64,000 nucleotides of DNA from Bacillota bacterium (GCA_023393115.1 JAEWMS010000055.1:62001-126000); one strand, 5' to 3'; shown: positions 1-10,284, counted from the first letter of the stretch. Numbers and translations are program-made. The notes: generated from the letters alone by a model not told the origin.

Positions 1-984
1 ACACTGTAGGTATGGGAGCGGTAATCCTATGGAACCTTCCTTTTGAACCCCGTCAAGGGGATTAAAGCTTACAGCCGGAGAGGCCTCAGTCAAACCATAA
101 CCCTCTACTACGGGTAGTTTCAGTACCTCTTTTGCCTGTCGGAAAATTTCAACAGGGAGAGCTGCTCCTCCTGATACGGCCAAACGTAAATCTGGAAACC
201 CTATATTACTTTTACCCGCCTCAAGCAAAACAACATACATGGCGGGAACACCCATAAATACTGTAATTTTCTCCCTTATAAGAGTTTCTACCACCTCTTT
301 TGGCTGAAAACTTTCCATGATGATAACAGTTGCTCCCGACCAAAGAGGCATTAATACACAGGCTGTAAATGCAAAAACATGAAACATGGGAAGTACACAC
401 ATATAGTTGTCTTCCGGTAAGCCTTTTAGTCCAAGCCTGCACTGTTCGGCATTGAAAACAAGATTCTTGTGTGTGAGCATTGCTGCCTTTTGTCTACCTG
501 TAGTACCCGAGGTATACAGGAAAGTGGATATTGCATTCTCGTCAGTAGCATCTACAAACTTTTTATTTGAAAGTTCACAAACCTCCTGTTTTACTTGTTC
601 ATCAAGTACAATTACATCTATATTCAACGCATTTTGAATGGCTTCTTTTGTAAGTTTGGCCTTTTGTAAAATGAGAGGATGGATTATCATGATTTTTGCT
701 TCGGAATCCTTAATAAGATAAGCAATTTCCTCCATTGTCAGGAGTAGATTAATTGGGACAATTATTCCACCGTTTCTGACAACACCAAAATAGGAATAAA
801 TGAATTCCGGCGAATTAATACTGCTTAGAATAACACGTTCTCCAGTCATCAGTCCTAATTTTTTGAAATAATTAGCGTAGCCGGTAACATTTTCGTCAAG
901 CTCCCCGTAGGTTATGTTACTATCCTTAAATTTAATCGCAGTTGCATCCGAATTGAAGACATTCTTATATATGGTACCTACCAT
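1..984 (-). CDS. Acyl-CoA synthetase / AMP-dependent ligase, 3' end beyond window
   Basis: This is the first 328 codons of an ANL-superfamily ligase; the C-terminal part lies outside the window. Reading the complement from the ATG at 984 gives an uninterrupted frame with a TYGELDE motif near the N-terminus and the ATP-binding P-loop TSGTTGRQKAAML, followed by VSGGAALP and EGYGLTEASP, which are the usual adenylate-forming core motifs. The family activates a carboxylic acid with ATP and usually forms the CoA thioester. The motif order looks like the long/medium-chain fatty acyl-CoA ligase group, but the substrate cannot be read from the sequence. An AAGGAGGG ribosome binding site at about 989-996 fixes the start. 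The gene is separated from gltD by a terminator and is not part of that operon. Confidence 0.85.
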   Translation of the reverse strand, partial: MVGTIYKNVFNSDATAIKFKDSNITYGELDENVTGYANYFKKLGLMTGERVILSSINSPEFIYSYFGVVRNGGIIVPINLLLTMEEIAYLIKDSEAKIMIIHPLILQKAKLTKEAIQNALNIDVIVLDEQVKQEVCELSNKKFVDATDENAISTFLYTSGTTGRQKAAMLTHKNLVFNAEQCRLGLKGLPEDNYMCVLPMFHVFAFTACVLMPLWSGATVIIMESFQPKEVVETLIREKITVFMGVPAMYVVLLEAGKSNIGFPDLRLAVSGGAALPVEIFRQAKEVLKLPVVEGYGLTEASPAVSFNPLDGVQKEGSIGLPLPYLQC

Positions 985-1069
985 ATAGACCCTCCTTATA
1001 AGTGTTATTTTATTATCACGTTTTATGACCTGATAATATTTATAATTATATTATAATCTCCTTCATTTG

Positions 1070-1133
1070 AAAAGAAAAAAAAGAACTACCTCTCAATAGA
1101 ATTATATTTCTATTTTGAGATAGCTCCTTCTTT
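1070..1133 (-). terminator. Rho-independent terminator of gltB-gltD
   Basis: On the minus strand a long imperfect stem (GGAGCTATCTCAAAATAGAA pairing with TTCTATTGAGAGGTAGTTC) is followed by a run of eight T. It begins just after the gltD stop codon. Confidence 0.85.
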
Positions 1134-1143
1134 TTATTATTTA

Positions 1144-2631
1144 TTATCCCTTTAACACAGTCTTTCCCATTAGGAATGTGTCAACTTCTCTTGCTGCCAG
1201 CTTCCCTTCCTGAATAGCCCAGACTACAAGGCTCTGACCTCTTCTCATGTCTCCCGCGGTAAATACCTTGTCAACATTAGTCTGAAAATCTTCATATTCT
1301 GCTTTTATATTGCTTCTGGGATCTCTTTCAAGCTTCAGCTCGTATGGTATGGTATCTTCGGGACCTAAGAAACCCATTGCCAGAAGTATCAAATCGGCTT
1401 TCCATACCTTTTCACTGCCTGGTACAGGCTGTGGACCGAATCTTCCCTGTGCGTCCTTACCCCAGGTAACTTCAACAGTATGAACCTCTGTAACCTCGCC
1501 CTTATCATTACCAACTATTTTGGTAGTATTAATGAGATAATTTCTCGGGTCCTTACCTGCAACAGCAATAGCTTCCTGCTGTCCGTAGTCAACCTTCAGC
1601 TTTTTGGGCCATTCGGGCCAAGGATTTGACCTGGATTCCCTTTCCTTTGGAGGCTCAGGCATTATTTCGAACTGATAAACACTCTTACAGCCATGTCTTA
1701 AGGATGTAGCCACGCAGTCTGTTCCGGTATCGCCACCGCCAATGATTATTACATTTTTATCTTTGGCACTGATGTAATTGCCGTCCTGGTGTTTTGAATC
1801 CAGAAGACTCTTTGTGTTTGCCTTAAGGAAGTCAACTGCATAGTATATTCCCTTAAGGTCACTGCCTGGAACATTAAGTCCCCTTGCCTTTGTAGCTCCT
1901 CCGCAGAGAACAACCGCATCATAGCTATCTACCAGCTCCTGAGCACTGATATCCTTACCAACCTCAGTATTAAGAACAAACTTGATTCCTGCTTGTTTCA
2001 TCAGGTTTATTCTTCTCTCAACAATACCCTTGTCGATTTTTACATTTGGTATACCATACATTAGAAGTCCGCCCGGTCTGTCATTTCTTTCATATATAGT
2101 AACGTCATGTCCAACATAGTTAAGAAAATATGCCGCTGATAAGCCAGAAGGACCTGAACCTATAACAGCAACCTTTTTGCCTGTAGGCTGACATTTCTTT
2201 ATTTCCACCCAGCCCTCAGCAAAGGCCCTTTCAATTATTTCATATTCTATTTCATGTATTGTAACAGATTCCATATTGTAGCCTTCAGTACATGAACCCT
2301 CGCAAGGAGCGGGGCACACTCTTCCTGTAAATTCAGGGAAGGGGTTTGTTCTGATAAGCCTCTTATATGCTTCCTTCCATTGTCCCTTATACACCAGGTC
2401 ATTCCACTCGGGAATAAGGTTATGAACAGGGCAACCGGCAGCCATACCGTTTAAAAGGACTCCTCCATGGCAAAAAGGAATTCCGCAATTCATACATCTT
2501 GCGGCCTGAGTTTTTATTACCTCAGGGTCACGCTCAATTCGGATCTCATCCCAGTCTCCCAACCTTTCCTCAGGTGGTCTTTTTTTCGGATCTATTCTTT
2601 CATATTCTAAAAAACCAGTAGCTTTTCCCAT
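1144..2631 (-). CDS. gltD: Glutamate synthase (NADPH) small subunit
   Basis: This is the beta subunit of glutamate synthase, which passes electrons from NAD(P)H through FAD and Fe-S clusters to the large subunit. The N-terminal Fe-S domain shows the expected Cys clusters (CMNCGIPFC, GCPVHN, CPAPCEGSC). Then come an FAD-binding IGSGPSGLSAA motif and a second dinucleotide motif, IGGGDTGTDC. At 495 residues the length is normal. A second in-frame ATG lies 12 bases upstream at 2643, but the GGGAGA ribosome binding site sits between the two ATGs, and family members begin MGK.TGFLEY, so 2631 is chosen. It follows gltB by 57 bases in the same operon and is closed by a terminator. Confidence 0.95.
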   Translation of the reverse strand: MGKATGFLEYERIDPKKRPPEERLGDWDEIRIERDPEVIKTQAARCMNCGIPFCHGGVLLNGMAAGCPVHNLIPEWNDLVYKGQWKEAYKRLIRTNPFPEFTGRVCPAPCEGSCTEGYNMESVTIHEIEYEIIERAFAEGWVEIKKCQPTGKKVAVIGSGPSGLSAAYFLNYVGHDVTIYERNDRPGGLLMYGIPNVKIDKGIVERRINLMKQAGIKFVLNTEVGKDISAQELVDSYDAVVLCGGATKARGLNVPGSDLKGIYYAVDFLKANTKSLLDSKHQDGNYISAKDKNVIIIGGGDTGTDCVATSLRHGCKSVYQFEIMPEPPKERESRSNPWPEWPKKLKVDYGQQEAIAVAGKDPRNYLINTTKIVGNDKGEVTEVHTVEVTWGKDAQGRFGPQPVPGSEKVWKADLILLAMGFLGPEDTIPYELKLERDPRSNIKAEYEDFQTNVDKVFTAGDMRRGQSLVVWAIQEGKLAAREVDTFLMGKTVLKG

Positions 2632-2688
2632 ACTATCTCCCATCTACGCTCAAGCGTGAAATTAATACTTATGAAAACACGTAAAGTT

Positions 2689-5600
2689 TTATTTTTTTAA
2701 ACTTTCTTCAAATGCCGCCATCAAAGCTTCGTCTCCCACTAAGCCTTTATTGTGAGCATTCTCGATGTTTTCAAGCATTATCTTGAAATCCTTCGGAATA
2801 ACCTTGGTAAATCTCTGTGAATAGTTCTTCCAATCAGCAAGAACTCTTTCGCCCAAAGGACTTCCTGTATATGAAACATGTTTTTCAATCATTTCTTTTA
2901 TATTGTTAAGTTCGGCTTCATTTGTTATCTTTTCCAGCAATACCATGGACTTATTGCAATATGCCTCGTCAAAATCCAGAACATATGCAATACCGCCAGA
3001 CATACCTGCGGCAAAGTTTCTTCCGATCTTGCCGAGTATTACAACTCTACCTCCGGTCATATATTCACAGCCATGATCTCCCACGCCTTCAACAACAGCC
3101 TTAATACCACTGTTTCTGACACAGAATCTTTCGCCTGCAATACCGTTGATATAAGCTTCACCTTCAGTAGCACCATAGAAAGCAACATTACCTATAAGAA
3201 TGTTCTTCTCAGGTTCAAAATCAGAAGCCTTTGGAGGATAGACAATTATTTTTCCGCCAGAAAGACCTTTTCCGATATAGTCATTTGAATCCCCTTCCAA
3301 CTCAAGGGTCATGCCTTTTGGTATAAAAGCTCCGAAACTCTGACCGGCAGAACCAACAAAGTTCAGCTTGATGGTATCTTCAGGAAGACCTTCCTCGCCG
3401 TATCTCTTGGATATTTCACTACCAACTACCGTACCTACAACTCTGTCAATATTCTCAATCTTAAGCTTGGCTCTGATAGGCTTCTTCTCTTCAAGGGCTT
3501 GTTTGCACATTCTGAGCAGCTTTTTGATACCCAGGGACTTATCCATCATGTGGTTCTGCTGCTGCATATTGTATCTGCCTACATCAGCACCTGCATATGG
3601 CTGATAAAGTATTGCAGACAAATCAAGCTTGGATGCTTTCCAGTGCTTAACATTTTCTTTTGCTTTCAGTCTGTCTGTACGACCTACCATTTCATTTATT
3701 GATCTGAAGCCCAGTTTAGCCATAATTTCACGCATTTCCTGAGCAATAAATCTCATAAAGTTTTCAACATACTCAGGTTTACCTGCGAAGTTCTTTCTAA
3801 GCCTTTCATCCTGAGTAGCTATACCTACCGGACAGGTATTCAGGTTACATACCCTCATCATTACGCAGCCCAGAACGATAAGAGGAGTAGTTGCAAAACC
3901 AAATTCCTCGGCTCCAAGCAATGCTGCAATAACTACATCCTTACCGGACAGCAGCTTTCCGTCTGTTTCAAGAACAACTCTGTCTCTCAATTTGTTAAGC
4001 ACCAGGGTCTGATGAGTTTCAGCAAGTCCGAGTTCCCATGGAAGACCTGCATTTTTTATACTGGTCCATGGAGATGCACCCGTTCCTCCATCATAACCGC
4101 TTATAAGAATTACGTCAGCCTTACCCTTTGCAACACCTGCTGCGATTGTTCCGACACCAACCTCAGAAACCAGCTTTACATTAATTCTTGCTTTATTGTT
4201 GGCATTCTTCAGGTCGTGTATCAACTCAGCCAAGTCCTCGATTGAATAAATATCATGATGAGGAGGTGGTGATATCAGATCTACACCCGGTGTTGAATGT
4301 CTAACCTTCGCTATTTCAGGATATACCTTACGGCCCGGCAGCTGTCCGCCTTCACCGGGTTTTGCACCCTGAGCCATTTTTATCTGGATTTCCTCAGCAT
4401 TTGCAAGATAATTGCTGGTTACACCGAAGCGTCCTGAAGCAACCTGCTTGATAGCACTCTTCTTGGAGTCCCCGTTGGCCAAAACCTTAAATCTTTCGGG
4501 ATCTTCTCCACCTTCACCGGTGTTGCTCTTTCCACCCAGTCTGTTCATTGCAATTGCCAGACATTCATGGGCTTCCTTACTGATGGAACCGTAAGACATA
4601 GCTCCTGTCTTAAATCTCTTAACGATTGAATCAACTGATTCAACCTCTTCAACTGGAATAGTATCTCCTATATTATAGTTGAATTCCAGAATACTTCTAA
4701 GTGTAACAATTTCTTCATCGTTTATTTTTTTGGAGTATTTCTTAAAGAGCTGGTAGTCCCCTTCACGACAAGCCTTTTGAAGCATGTAAATTGTTTCAGG
4801 GTTGTACATGTGAACTTCTCCGTCCTCCTTGGACTGGAAGGTTCCGCCAACCTCGAGAGTGTCACTGTATGGTGATTCTACATAAGCACTTTCATGTCTC
4901 ATCTGATTTTCCATAGCTACTTCTTCAATGCCGATACCTTCAAGTCTTGATGGAGTCAAAGTGAAGTACTTGTCCACGAGATCTTTTTTGAGGCCTACTG
5001 CTTCGAATATCTGGGCACCCTGATAACTGCGCATGGTTGAAATACCCATCTTGGTCAGTACCTTCAGAACTCCCTTTACCGTACCTTTAATAAAGTTTTT
5101 CTTTGCTTCTTCATAGGTTAGTGAACCTAATAGGCCTTTCTCTGAAAGATCCTTTATAGTTTCATATGCCAGGTACGGATTTACAGCAGTAACACCGTAG
5201 CCTATAAGAGTACAGAAATGGTGTACCTCTCTTGGTTCTCCCGATTCCAGAACTATACCCACACTTGTTCTGATTTCTCTTCTAATCAGATGGTGGTGAA
5301 GTCCTGAAGACGCCAACAGTGCCGGAATAGCAGCATACTCACTGTTAACTCCCCTGTCGGAGAGAACAATAATGTTTGCACCTTCACTTATGGCTTTATC
5401 AGCTTCCTTGAATATTTGTTTCACAGCTTTTTCCATTGCCTTTGGGCCTTCGGCCACTTTATATAGCATGGAAATGGTGGTTGCCTTGAATTGATCATTA
5501 TTTAAATTTTTAATTGAATTTAATTGATCATTTGTCAATACTGGATGTTCAAGGAATATACTAGCCGTTTTTTCCTTGTCAGGGTCAAGCAGGTTACCTG

Positions 5601-7248
5601 CAGTTCCAAGCAGAATACTGCTGGAGGTTACTATTTCTTCCCTGATACCGTCTATAGGAGGATTTGTTACCTGGGCAAAGAGTTGCTTAAAGTACATATA
5701 CAACATCTGAGGCTTCTCAGAGAGTACCGCAAGTGGAGTATCCATACCCATTGCACCAACTGGATCAATACCTGAAGTCGCCATTGGAAGTACATATTTG
5801 TTAACATCCTCATATGTATATCCAAAGGCCTTTTGCTGCTGCAACAAATCTTCTCTTACCTTTTCTTCCTTAGCCTTTACAACCGGGAGATCGCTGAGGT
5901 TGAATACATGCTTTTTAACCCAATCACCGTATGGATGCATTTTAGAAACACTTTCCTTTATCTCCTCATCGGAAATAATTCTTTGGACCTTTGTATCGAT
6001 AAGCAGCATTCTTCCGGGTTCGAGCCTGCCTTTGTATTCTACATTTTCAGGCTTTATATCAACAACACCGACTTCAGAAGCCAGAATCACCTTATTATCC
6101 TTGGTTACATAGTATCTTGAAGGACGGAGACCGTTTCTGTCCAACATTCCGCCTATAATATCTCCATCTGTGAATGCCATAGCTGCCGGGCCATCCCAAG
6201 GCTCCATTATGAAGTTCTGGAATTCATAGAAATCCTTTTTCGTTTTGGACATCAGGTCATTCTTTTCCCATGGTTCAGGAATCATCATCAATATTGCCTG
6301 GGGAAGAGATTTTCCTGTAAGGTACATGAACTCAAGGCTGTTGTCAAACATGGAGGAATCGCTGCCGGTTTCATCAACGATAGGATAAATCTTGTTGATG
6401 TCGTCAAACAGGTTTGAATCCATACACTTCTGACGTGCCTTCATCCAGTTTACGTTACCTCTGATTGTATTGATTTCACCGTTATGCACCAGGTATCTGT
6501 TTGGATGTGCTCTTTCCCAGCTTGGGAAGGTATTTGTACTGAATCTTGAGTGAACCATAGCCAATGCGGATACAAAGTCAAGATCAGACAGATCAAGATA
6601 AAAGTTTCTCAACTGCTCTGCAGTAAGCATACCTTTATAAACAATTGTTTTGGAAGACAAACTGGCAACATAAAAAATACTCCCCTTGTCTTCACACATT
6701 GGCCCGATAACTCTTTCAGATCTCTTTCTTATTGTATAAAGCTTTCTTTCAAAAGCCATTTCATCTGTTATGTTTGGTGCTTTTCCGATAAACACCTGAA
6801 TAAATCTAGGCATAACAGATATTGCACTTTCACCTATTGTTGTTTTATCAATAGGCACCTCTCTCCAGCCCAGGATTTTTTGTCCTTCCTCCTGAACTAT
6901 TTTCTCAAAGGCCTCAATCTGCGTCTCTCTGAAATCGTCATATTTATGAGCAAAAATCATTCCTACGCCGTAGTCACCTTTTTCAGGTAAATCAAAGCCC
7001 AAAACGCCACATTCTCTCTTAAAGAAATCATGGGGAATCTGAACCAGTATTCCAGCTCCATCACCTGTATTTTCATCTGCTCCGCTTGCTCCTCTGTGAT
7101 TTAAGTTTTCCAGAACGGTCAAAGCGTCAGCAACGATATCATGGGATTTTTCTCCTTTTATGTTTACGACAAACCCCATTCCACATGCATCATGTTCTAG
7201 TGCCGGGTCGTAAAGCCCCTGCTTGTTTGGCAAACCGTATTTTTGCAT
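2689..7248 (-). CDS. gltB: Glutamate synthase large subunit
   Basis: This is the alpha subunit of glutamate synthase. It hydrolyses glutamine and transfers the ammonia to 2-oxoglutarate, giving two glutamates, and with glutamine synthetase forms the GS-GOGAT ammonia assimilation route. Domains in order are: a class II glutamine amidotransferase whose nucleophile Cys is in HDACGMGF near residue 22 after a short propeptide; a central domain; the FMN-binding synthase domain with the 3Fe-4S cysteines in CVMMRVCNLNTCPVG; and a C-terminal GXGXG beta-helix. An in-frame reading opens 63 bases further upstream, but family proteins start close to MQKYGLPNKQGLYDP, so 7248 is used; an AAGGG site precedes it. 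About 1519 residues is full length. Confidence 0.95.
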   Translation of the reverse strand: MQKYGLPNKQGLYDPALEHDACGMGFVVNIKGEKSHDIVADALTVLENLNHRGASGADENTGDGAGILVQIPHDFFKRECGVLGFDLPEKGDYGVGMIFAHKYDDFRETQIEAFEKIVQEEGQKILGWREVPIDKTTIGESAISVMPRFIQVFIGKAPNITDEMAFERKLYTIRKRSERVIGPMCEDKGSIFYVASLSSKTIVYKGMLTAEQLRNFYLDLSDLDFVSALAMVHSRFSTNTFPSWERAHPNRYLVHNGEINTIRGNVNWMKARQKCMDSNLFDDINKIYPIVDETGSDSSMFDNSLEFMYLTGKSLPQAILMMIPEPWEKNDLMSKTKKDFYEFQNFIMEPWDGPAAMAFTDGDIIGGMLDRNGLRPSRYYVTKDNKVILASEVGVVDIKPENVEYKGRLEPGRMLLIDTKVQRIISDEEIKESVSKMHPYGDWVKKHVFNLSDLPVVKAKEEKVREDLLQQQKAFGYTYEDVNKYVLPMATSGIDPVGAMGMDTPLAVLSEKPQMLYMYFKQLFAQVTNPPIDGIREEIVTSSSILLGTAGNLLDPDKEKTASIFLEHPVLTNDQLNSIKNLNNDQFKATTISMLYKVAEGPKAMEKAVKQIFKEADKAISEGANIIVLSDRGVNSEYAAIPALLASSGLHHHLIRREIRTSVGIVLESGEPREVHHFCTLIGYGVTAVNPYLAYETIKDLSEKGLLGSLTYEEAKKNFIKGTVKGVLKVLTKMGISTMRSYQGAQIFEAVGLKKDLVDKYFTLTPSRLEGIGIEEVAMENQMRHESAYVESPYSDTLEVGGTFQSKEDGEVHMYNPETIYMLQKACREGDYQLFKKYSKKINDEEIVTLRSILEFNYNIGDTIPVEEVESVDSIVKRFKTGAMSYGSISKEAHECLAIAMNRLGGKSNTGEGGEDPERFKVLANGDSKKSAIKQVASGRFGVTSNYLANAEEIQIKMAQGAKPGEGGQLPGRKVYPEIAKVRHSTPGVDLISPPPHHDIYSIEDLAELIHDLKNANNKARINVKLVSEVGVGTIAAGVAKGKADVILISGYDGGTGASPWTSIKNAGLPWELGLAETHQTLVLNKLRDRVVLETDGKLLSGKDVVIAALLGAEEFGFATTPLIVLGCVMMRVCNLNTCPVGIATQDERLRKNFAGKPEYVENFMRFIAQEMREIMAKLGFRSINEMVGRTDRLKAKENVKHWKASKLDLSAILYQPYAGADVGRYNMQQQNHMMDKSLGIKKLLRMCKQALEEKKPIRAKLKIENIDRVVGTVVGSEISKRYGEEGLPEDTIKLNFVGSAGQSFGAFIPKGMTLELEGDSNDYIGKGLSGGKIIVYPPKASDFEPEKNILIGNVAFYGATEGEAYINGIAGERFCVRNSGIKAVVEGVGDHGCEYMTGGRVVILGKIGRNFAAGMSGGIAYVLDFDEAYCNKSMVLLEKITNEAELNNIKEMIEKHVSYTGSPLGERVLADWKNYSQRFTKVIPKDFKIMLENIENAHNKGLVGDEALMAAFEESLKK

Positions 7249-7514
7249 ATTCCACACCCTTAATTTTAGATATATATTTTTTATACAACTATAATAACAT
7301 ACATCATGCAATTTTTAAAAGTATTTATTTCATATTTTTCTCTTTTTTTTGTATGCAAAACTAAAGTTTTTCTATTTTTTTGTGCTGGAACCCAAATAAA
7401 AGAGCCTACACCCCGCATAAATTCGTTTCCGGAGCCGCATTAGTTAGAAGAGCATATTTTTTCTGTATTTTTATTGATTTGCAATTTGATTTACTAGAAC
7501 TTTCAAAACCATGT

Positions 7515-8342
7515 TCAATAGCAATATTTTCCACCCACTCCAACCTCACTGACATTTACTACACCGGCCAGTGCTATTTTCGAGGATAGATCAGTACAAT
7601 GGCAAGTATGAACAACCTTAGGAGCAGTATTTTTTAAGAAGTTAAGAGTTTCATTCATCTGTATTTCAGGGGGACTTAACAGGTGGAAGCCTCCAATAAT
7701 ATCCACCACTCTATTATCTCCACATATTTTTTTTGCATAGTCAATAATATTACAGATACCGGAGTGCGAACAGCCTGTTATTACTACAATACCCTCATCT
7801 GTTTTATATGCCATAGCTGAATCATCCATGAGAAAATCGGGTTTTTCAACCCCATCAATCAAAGTTGTTCCAATAGGATTTTGATTTTCAAAACTATTTG
7901 TTCTTTCAATTTCTCCAAGAAACACCAATCTTTCGGTAATCCACACCGGTGTCTTCGAAAGCTCCAGGTTAAAACAGCTGCCCAGTATTTCCTTTGAATA
8001 TGCCATACCTATTTGTTCTCCATTATCGGATTTCGGTGCTAAAGCCATAGGATGAGCAAGCAATGTTGCTTTTTTCAAGGATTCACTACTATAATAATCC
8101 ATACTCCCAAGCAAATGTATCAAACCCCAGGTATGATCCAGGTGTCCGTGAGAAAGAACAAGATAATCTATGCTTTTTAGATCTATGTTCATTTTATATG
8201 CATTTCTTAAAAATACATCCGAATAACCAACATCAAAGAGAAGCCTTGTATTTTCCTCTTCAATATAAAAGGATAGACCGGGCTCACCAAAAAAATTTTT
8301 ATCAATGATAGTATTATTGTCAACTAATACCGTCAGTTTCAT
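7515..8342 (-). CDS. MBL-fold metallo-hydrolase (COG1237-like)
   Basis: The 275-residue protein is a metallo-beta-lactamase-fold hydrolase. Metal ligands are visible in LSHGHLDHT, TGCSHSGI and HTCHCTD. The TGCSHSG motif and the GGFHL segment are typical of the COG1237 branch, some of whose members act in methanopterin synthesis in archaea; the bacterial role is unknown. The frame extends upstream of 8342, but the protein naturally begins MKLTVLVDNN, and a GTGGTG site lies before that ATG. It stands alone on the minus strand between gltB and rnz. No substrate is proposed. Confidence 0.8.
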   Translation of the reverse strand: MKLTVLVDNNTIIDKNFFGEPGLSFYIEEENTRLLFDVGYSDVFLRNAYKMNIDLKSIDYLVLSHGHLDHTWGLIHLLGSMDYYSSESLKKATLLAHPMALAPKSDNGEQIGMAYSKEILGSCFNLELSKTPVWITERLVFLGEIERTNSFENQNPIGTTLIDGVEKPDFLMDDSAMAYKTDEGIVVITGCSHSGICNIIDYAKKICGDNRVVDIIGGFHLLSPPEIQMNETLNFLKNTAPKVVHTCHCTDLSSKIALAGVVNVSEVGVGGKYCY

Positions 8343-8449
8343 GTAAACACCACTTTTCTTATTTTTTTCAAGAATTATATACCTTTCACCATAGAATATC
8401 AATTATTTTACATATCATCTTCACTCAAAAAATTAATACATTTTTTGAC

Positions 8450-8481
8450 AATAAAAAACCATCTTTTTTTGAGATGGCTTT
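8450..8481 (-). terminator. Terminator downstream of rnz
   Basis: The minus strand has GCCATCT, a short A-rich loop, AGATGG and then TTTTTTATT. It lies about 80 bases beyond the rnz stop codon. Confidence 0.7.
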
Positions 8482-8563
8482 TAATATACTTCATATTTAT
8501 TGGGTTACCATGTTTAAATTTTAAGAATGGCCATTAGAATCTGAAACTACGAGTAAAATTAAT

Positions 8564-9475
8564 CTATTCAATAAACTTCAAACATTTTGTCATTAGATCA
8601 CTGCCTGCAATAGTATTCTCATAAATTGATTTTACTGAAGTAATATAATCCAGAGGATTTTCCAGAGCCGGACTGTAGTGTGTCAGCCACAATTCGTCCA
8701 CTTCTCCCAGCTTTGCAAGGGTTGCTGCCTCGGAGAAAAGCATGTGTTTTTTTTCAATTGCTTTCTGCAAATCCTCATCATGGCCGTACATCCCCTCACA
8801 TATAAAAAGGTCGGAGTCCTTAATAAAGTCCGCAAGGCCCTCTACAGGTCTGGTATCTGTACAATAAGAAACCTTTAATCCCCTTCTTGTTTTACCGAGG
8901 ACCATTTCAGGCTTGATCACCATATTTCCAATGTCAATGGTCTCACCTTTCTGAAGACGCTTCCAGTATTCCACAGGCACACCCAATTCACCAGCCTTTT
9001 TTACATCGAATTTGCCCGGTCTGTCAATTTCAAAGCTATAAGCAAAACAAGTCATCCAATGTTCCACAGGAATGTTCTTTACTTTGATGTTATCAATCTC
9101 AAATTCCGAACTTTGCTCCTGGGGAAGCTCAAGTAATTTTATATCATAGGGAAGTATGGGAGAAATTACAAGCAACCCCTCCACAACAGTTCTCAACCCC
9201 GGAGGTCCTATCAGTGTCAAAGGCTCCTCTCTACCGGAATTACCGAGAGTTAAAAGTAACCCAGGCAAACCGGCCACGTGGTCCGCATGATAATGTGTAA
9301 ATAGAATTGCATCAATTGCTTTAAAACCCCATCCGCACATTTTCAACGGGATTTGTGTTCCCTCTCCGCAATCCACCAGAAGCATTTTCCCGTTATATCT
9401 CAACAGCATTGAAGTTAACCATCTGTTCGGAAGCGGCATCATTCCTCCCGTTCCAAGCAAGCATATCTCTAGCAT
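8564..9475 (-). CDS. rnz: Ribonuclease Z
   Basis: Ribonuclease Z (ELAC/tRNase Z) is a zinc endonuclease that removes the 3' trailer from tRNA precursors. The 303-residue protein has the family N-terminus LLGTGGMMP, the zinc motif HYHADH near residues 61-66, and further ligands in EHWM, CTDTRP and LTHYS. Length fits the short tRNase Z form. The start is the ATG at 9475, preceded by GGAG at a spacing of six; an in-frame TTG at 9487 would overlap that site and is rejected. Confidence 0.93.
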   Translation of the reverse strand: MLEICLLGTGGMMPLPNRWLTSMLLRYNGKMLLVDCGEGTQIPLKMCGWGFKAIDAILFTHYHADHVAGLPGLLLTLGNSGREEPLTLIGPPGLRTVVEGLLVISPILPYDIKLLELPQEQSSEFEIDNIKVKNIPVEHWMTCFAYSFEIDRPGKFDVKKAGELGVPVEYWKRLQKGETIDIGNMVIKPEMVLGKTRRGLKVSYCTDTRPVEGLADFIKDSDLFICEGMYGHDEDLQKAIEKKHMLFSEAATLAKLGEVDELWLTHYSPALENPLDYITSVKSIYENTIAGSDLMTKCLKFIE

Positions 9476-9500
9476 ATTAATCTCCAATAATAGTTAATAA

Positions 9501-9614
9501 GAAATAGTGAAGGGCGAATAGTAACTACTTTAATAAATTCCAGCCGACAAAGTCGGCTTTCCTTAACTATTCACTTTTCACTATTCACTTTTCACTATTC
9601 ATTCTTCACTATTT
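9501..9614. repeat. Short 14-bp tandem repeats with an imperfect inverted copy and a hairpin
   Basis: Three head-to-tail copies of a 14-base unit close to TATTCACTTTTCAC fill 9568-9609. A diverged inverted copy (AATAGTGAAGGGCGAATAGT) lies at about 9503-9522, so the segment can fold on itself. Between them is a perfect hairpin, AGCCGAC-AAA-GTCGGCT (9542-9558). The block abuts the stop codon of the next gene and may serve as its transcript end. It resembles small palindromic intergenic repeats common in bacteria; no transposase is present. Confidence 0.6.
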
Positions 9615-10130
9615 TCAGCTTACCCTGACATCCTGGCTGTACCTGTTTGCATAGCTGCTTGCCACAAAAGCCTCCGGTTTAATTTTTGCATCTACTCCCA
9701 TGCCCTCAAAGTATCCTACCATTTCTCTGATAAGCTTTCTTGTTTCTCCCTTTGTACCTACATCTATGTGTGCCTCAAGCCTGCAATCAAAGTTCTGGTA
9801 CTTTACTACAAAATCATAAAGAGAAGGCATCAATTCCTGATTGAGCATATTTACCATCTCATAAGTTAATTCTGTTTCCTTTGTGATTTTCTCACGTATG
9901 TTTGAATATTTTCTGTTTTGAATTCTTTTGCATACACAACCCCAGGCTCCCTGTCCTTCTCTATGGATATAAATACCTGTTGCAAAGCAGGTAAACTTAC
10001 CCTTTGTCTGCGAATCAGTTCCTACAGCAAGTCTGTACTTGCTATCCGGGTTCATCTTGATAAAATATCTTATACTTGCTACCGCATCTGCAAAGCTCAT
10101 ATTTTTTTGTACTGTATTAAAAAATCTCAT
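9615..10130 (-). CDS. YkuK-like RNase H-fold protein (DUF458)
   Basis: The 171-residue protein matches the YkuK/DUF458 family (PF04308), a predicted RNase H-like fold found mainly in spore-forming Firmicutes. Visible features are the acidic strand motif LAVGTDSQT, the hydrophobic block FATGIYIHREGQGAWG, and LEAHIDVGTKGETRKLI with two further acidic positions, which could form a metal site as in RNase H-fold nucleases. No biochemical function is established for the family as far as I know. The start ATG has a GTGGTGAT site. The gene is monocistronic and ends in the repeat block. Confidence 0.8.
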   Translation of the reverse strand: MRFFNTVQKNMSFADAVASIRYFIKMNPDSKYRLAVGTDSQTKGKFTCFATGIYIHREGQGAWGCVCKRIQNRKYSNIREKITKETELTYEMVNMLNQELMPSLYDFVVKYQNFDCRLEAHIDVGTKGETRKLIREMVGYFEGMGVDAKIKPEAFVASSYANRYSQDVRVS

Positions 10131-10284
10131 AATATCACCACTTTCTATCTACACCGTTGATTTACCATTAATTTCTTACCGTTAAAATCTCTGAACTTTA
10201 TTTTATCCATTTTACTTTTTTTGATCATCCCTTATCCTTATGTATTTCTTCTAATTCACTGAAAAGTGCATTTTTTTAACATTC

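Noticed and set aside
6550..6990. 146-codon open frame on the plus strand inside gltB
   Set aside because: Antisense to the glutamine amidotransferase domain of gltB; composition unlike a real protein.
7249..7514. Riboswitch or T-box upstream of gltB
   Set aside because: AT-rich region without conserved riboswitch motifs or a terminator hairpin before the gene.
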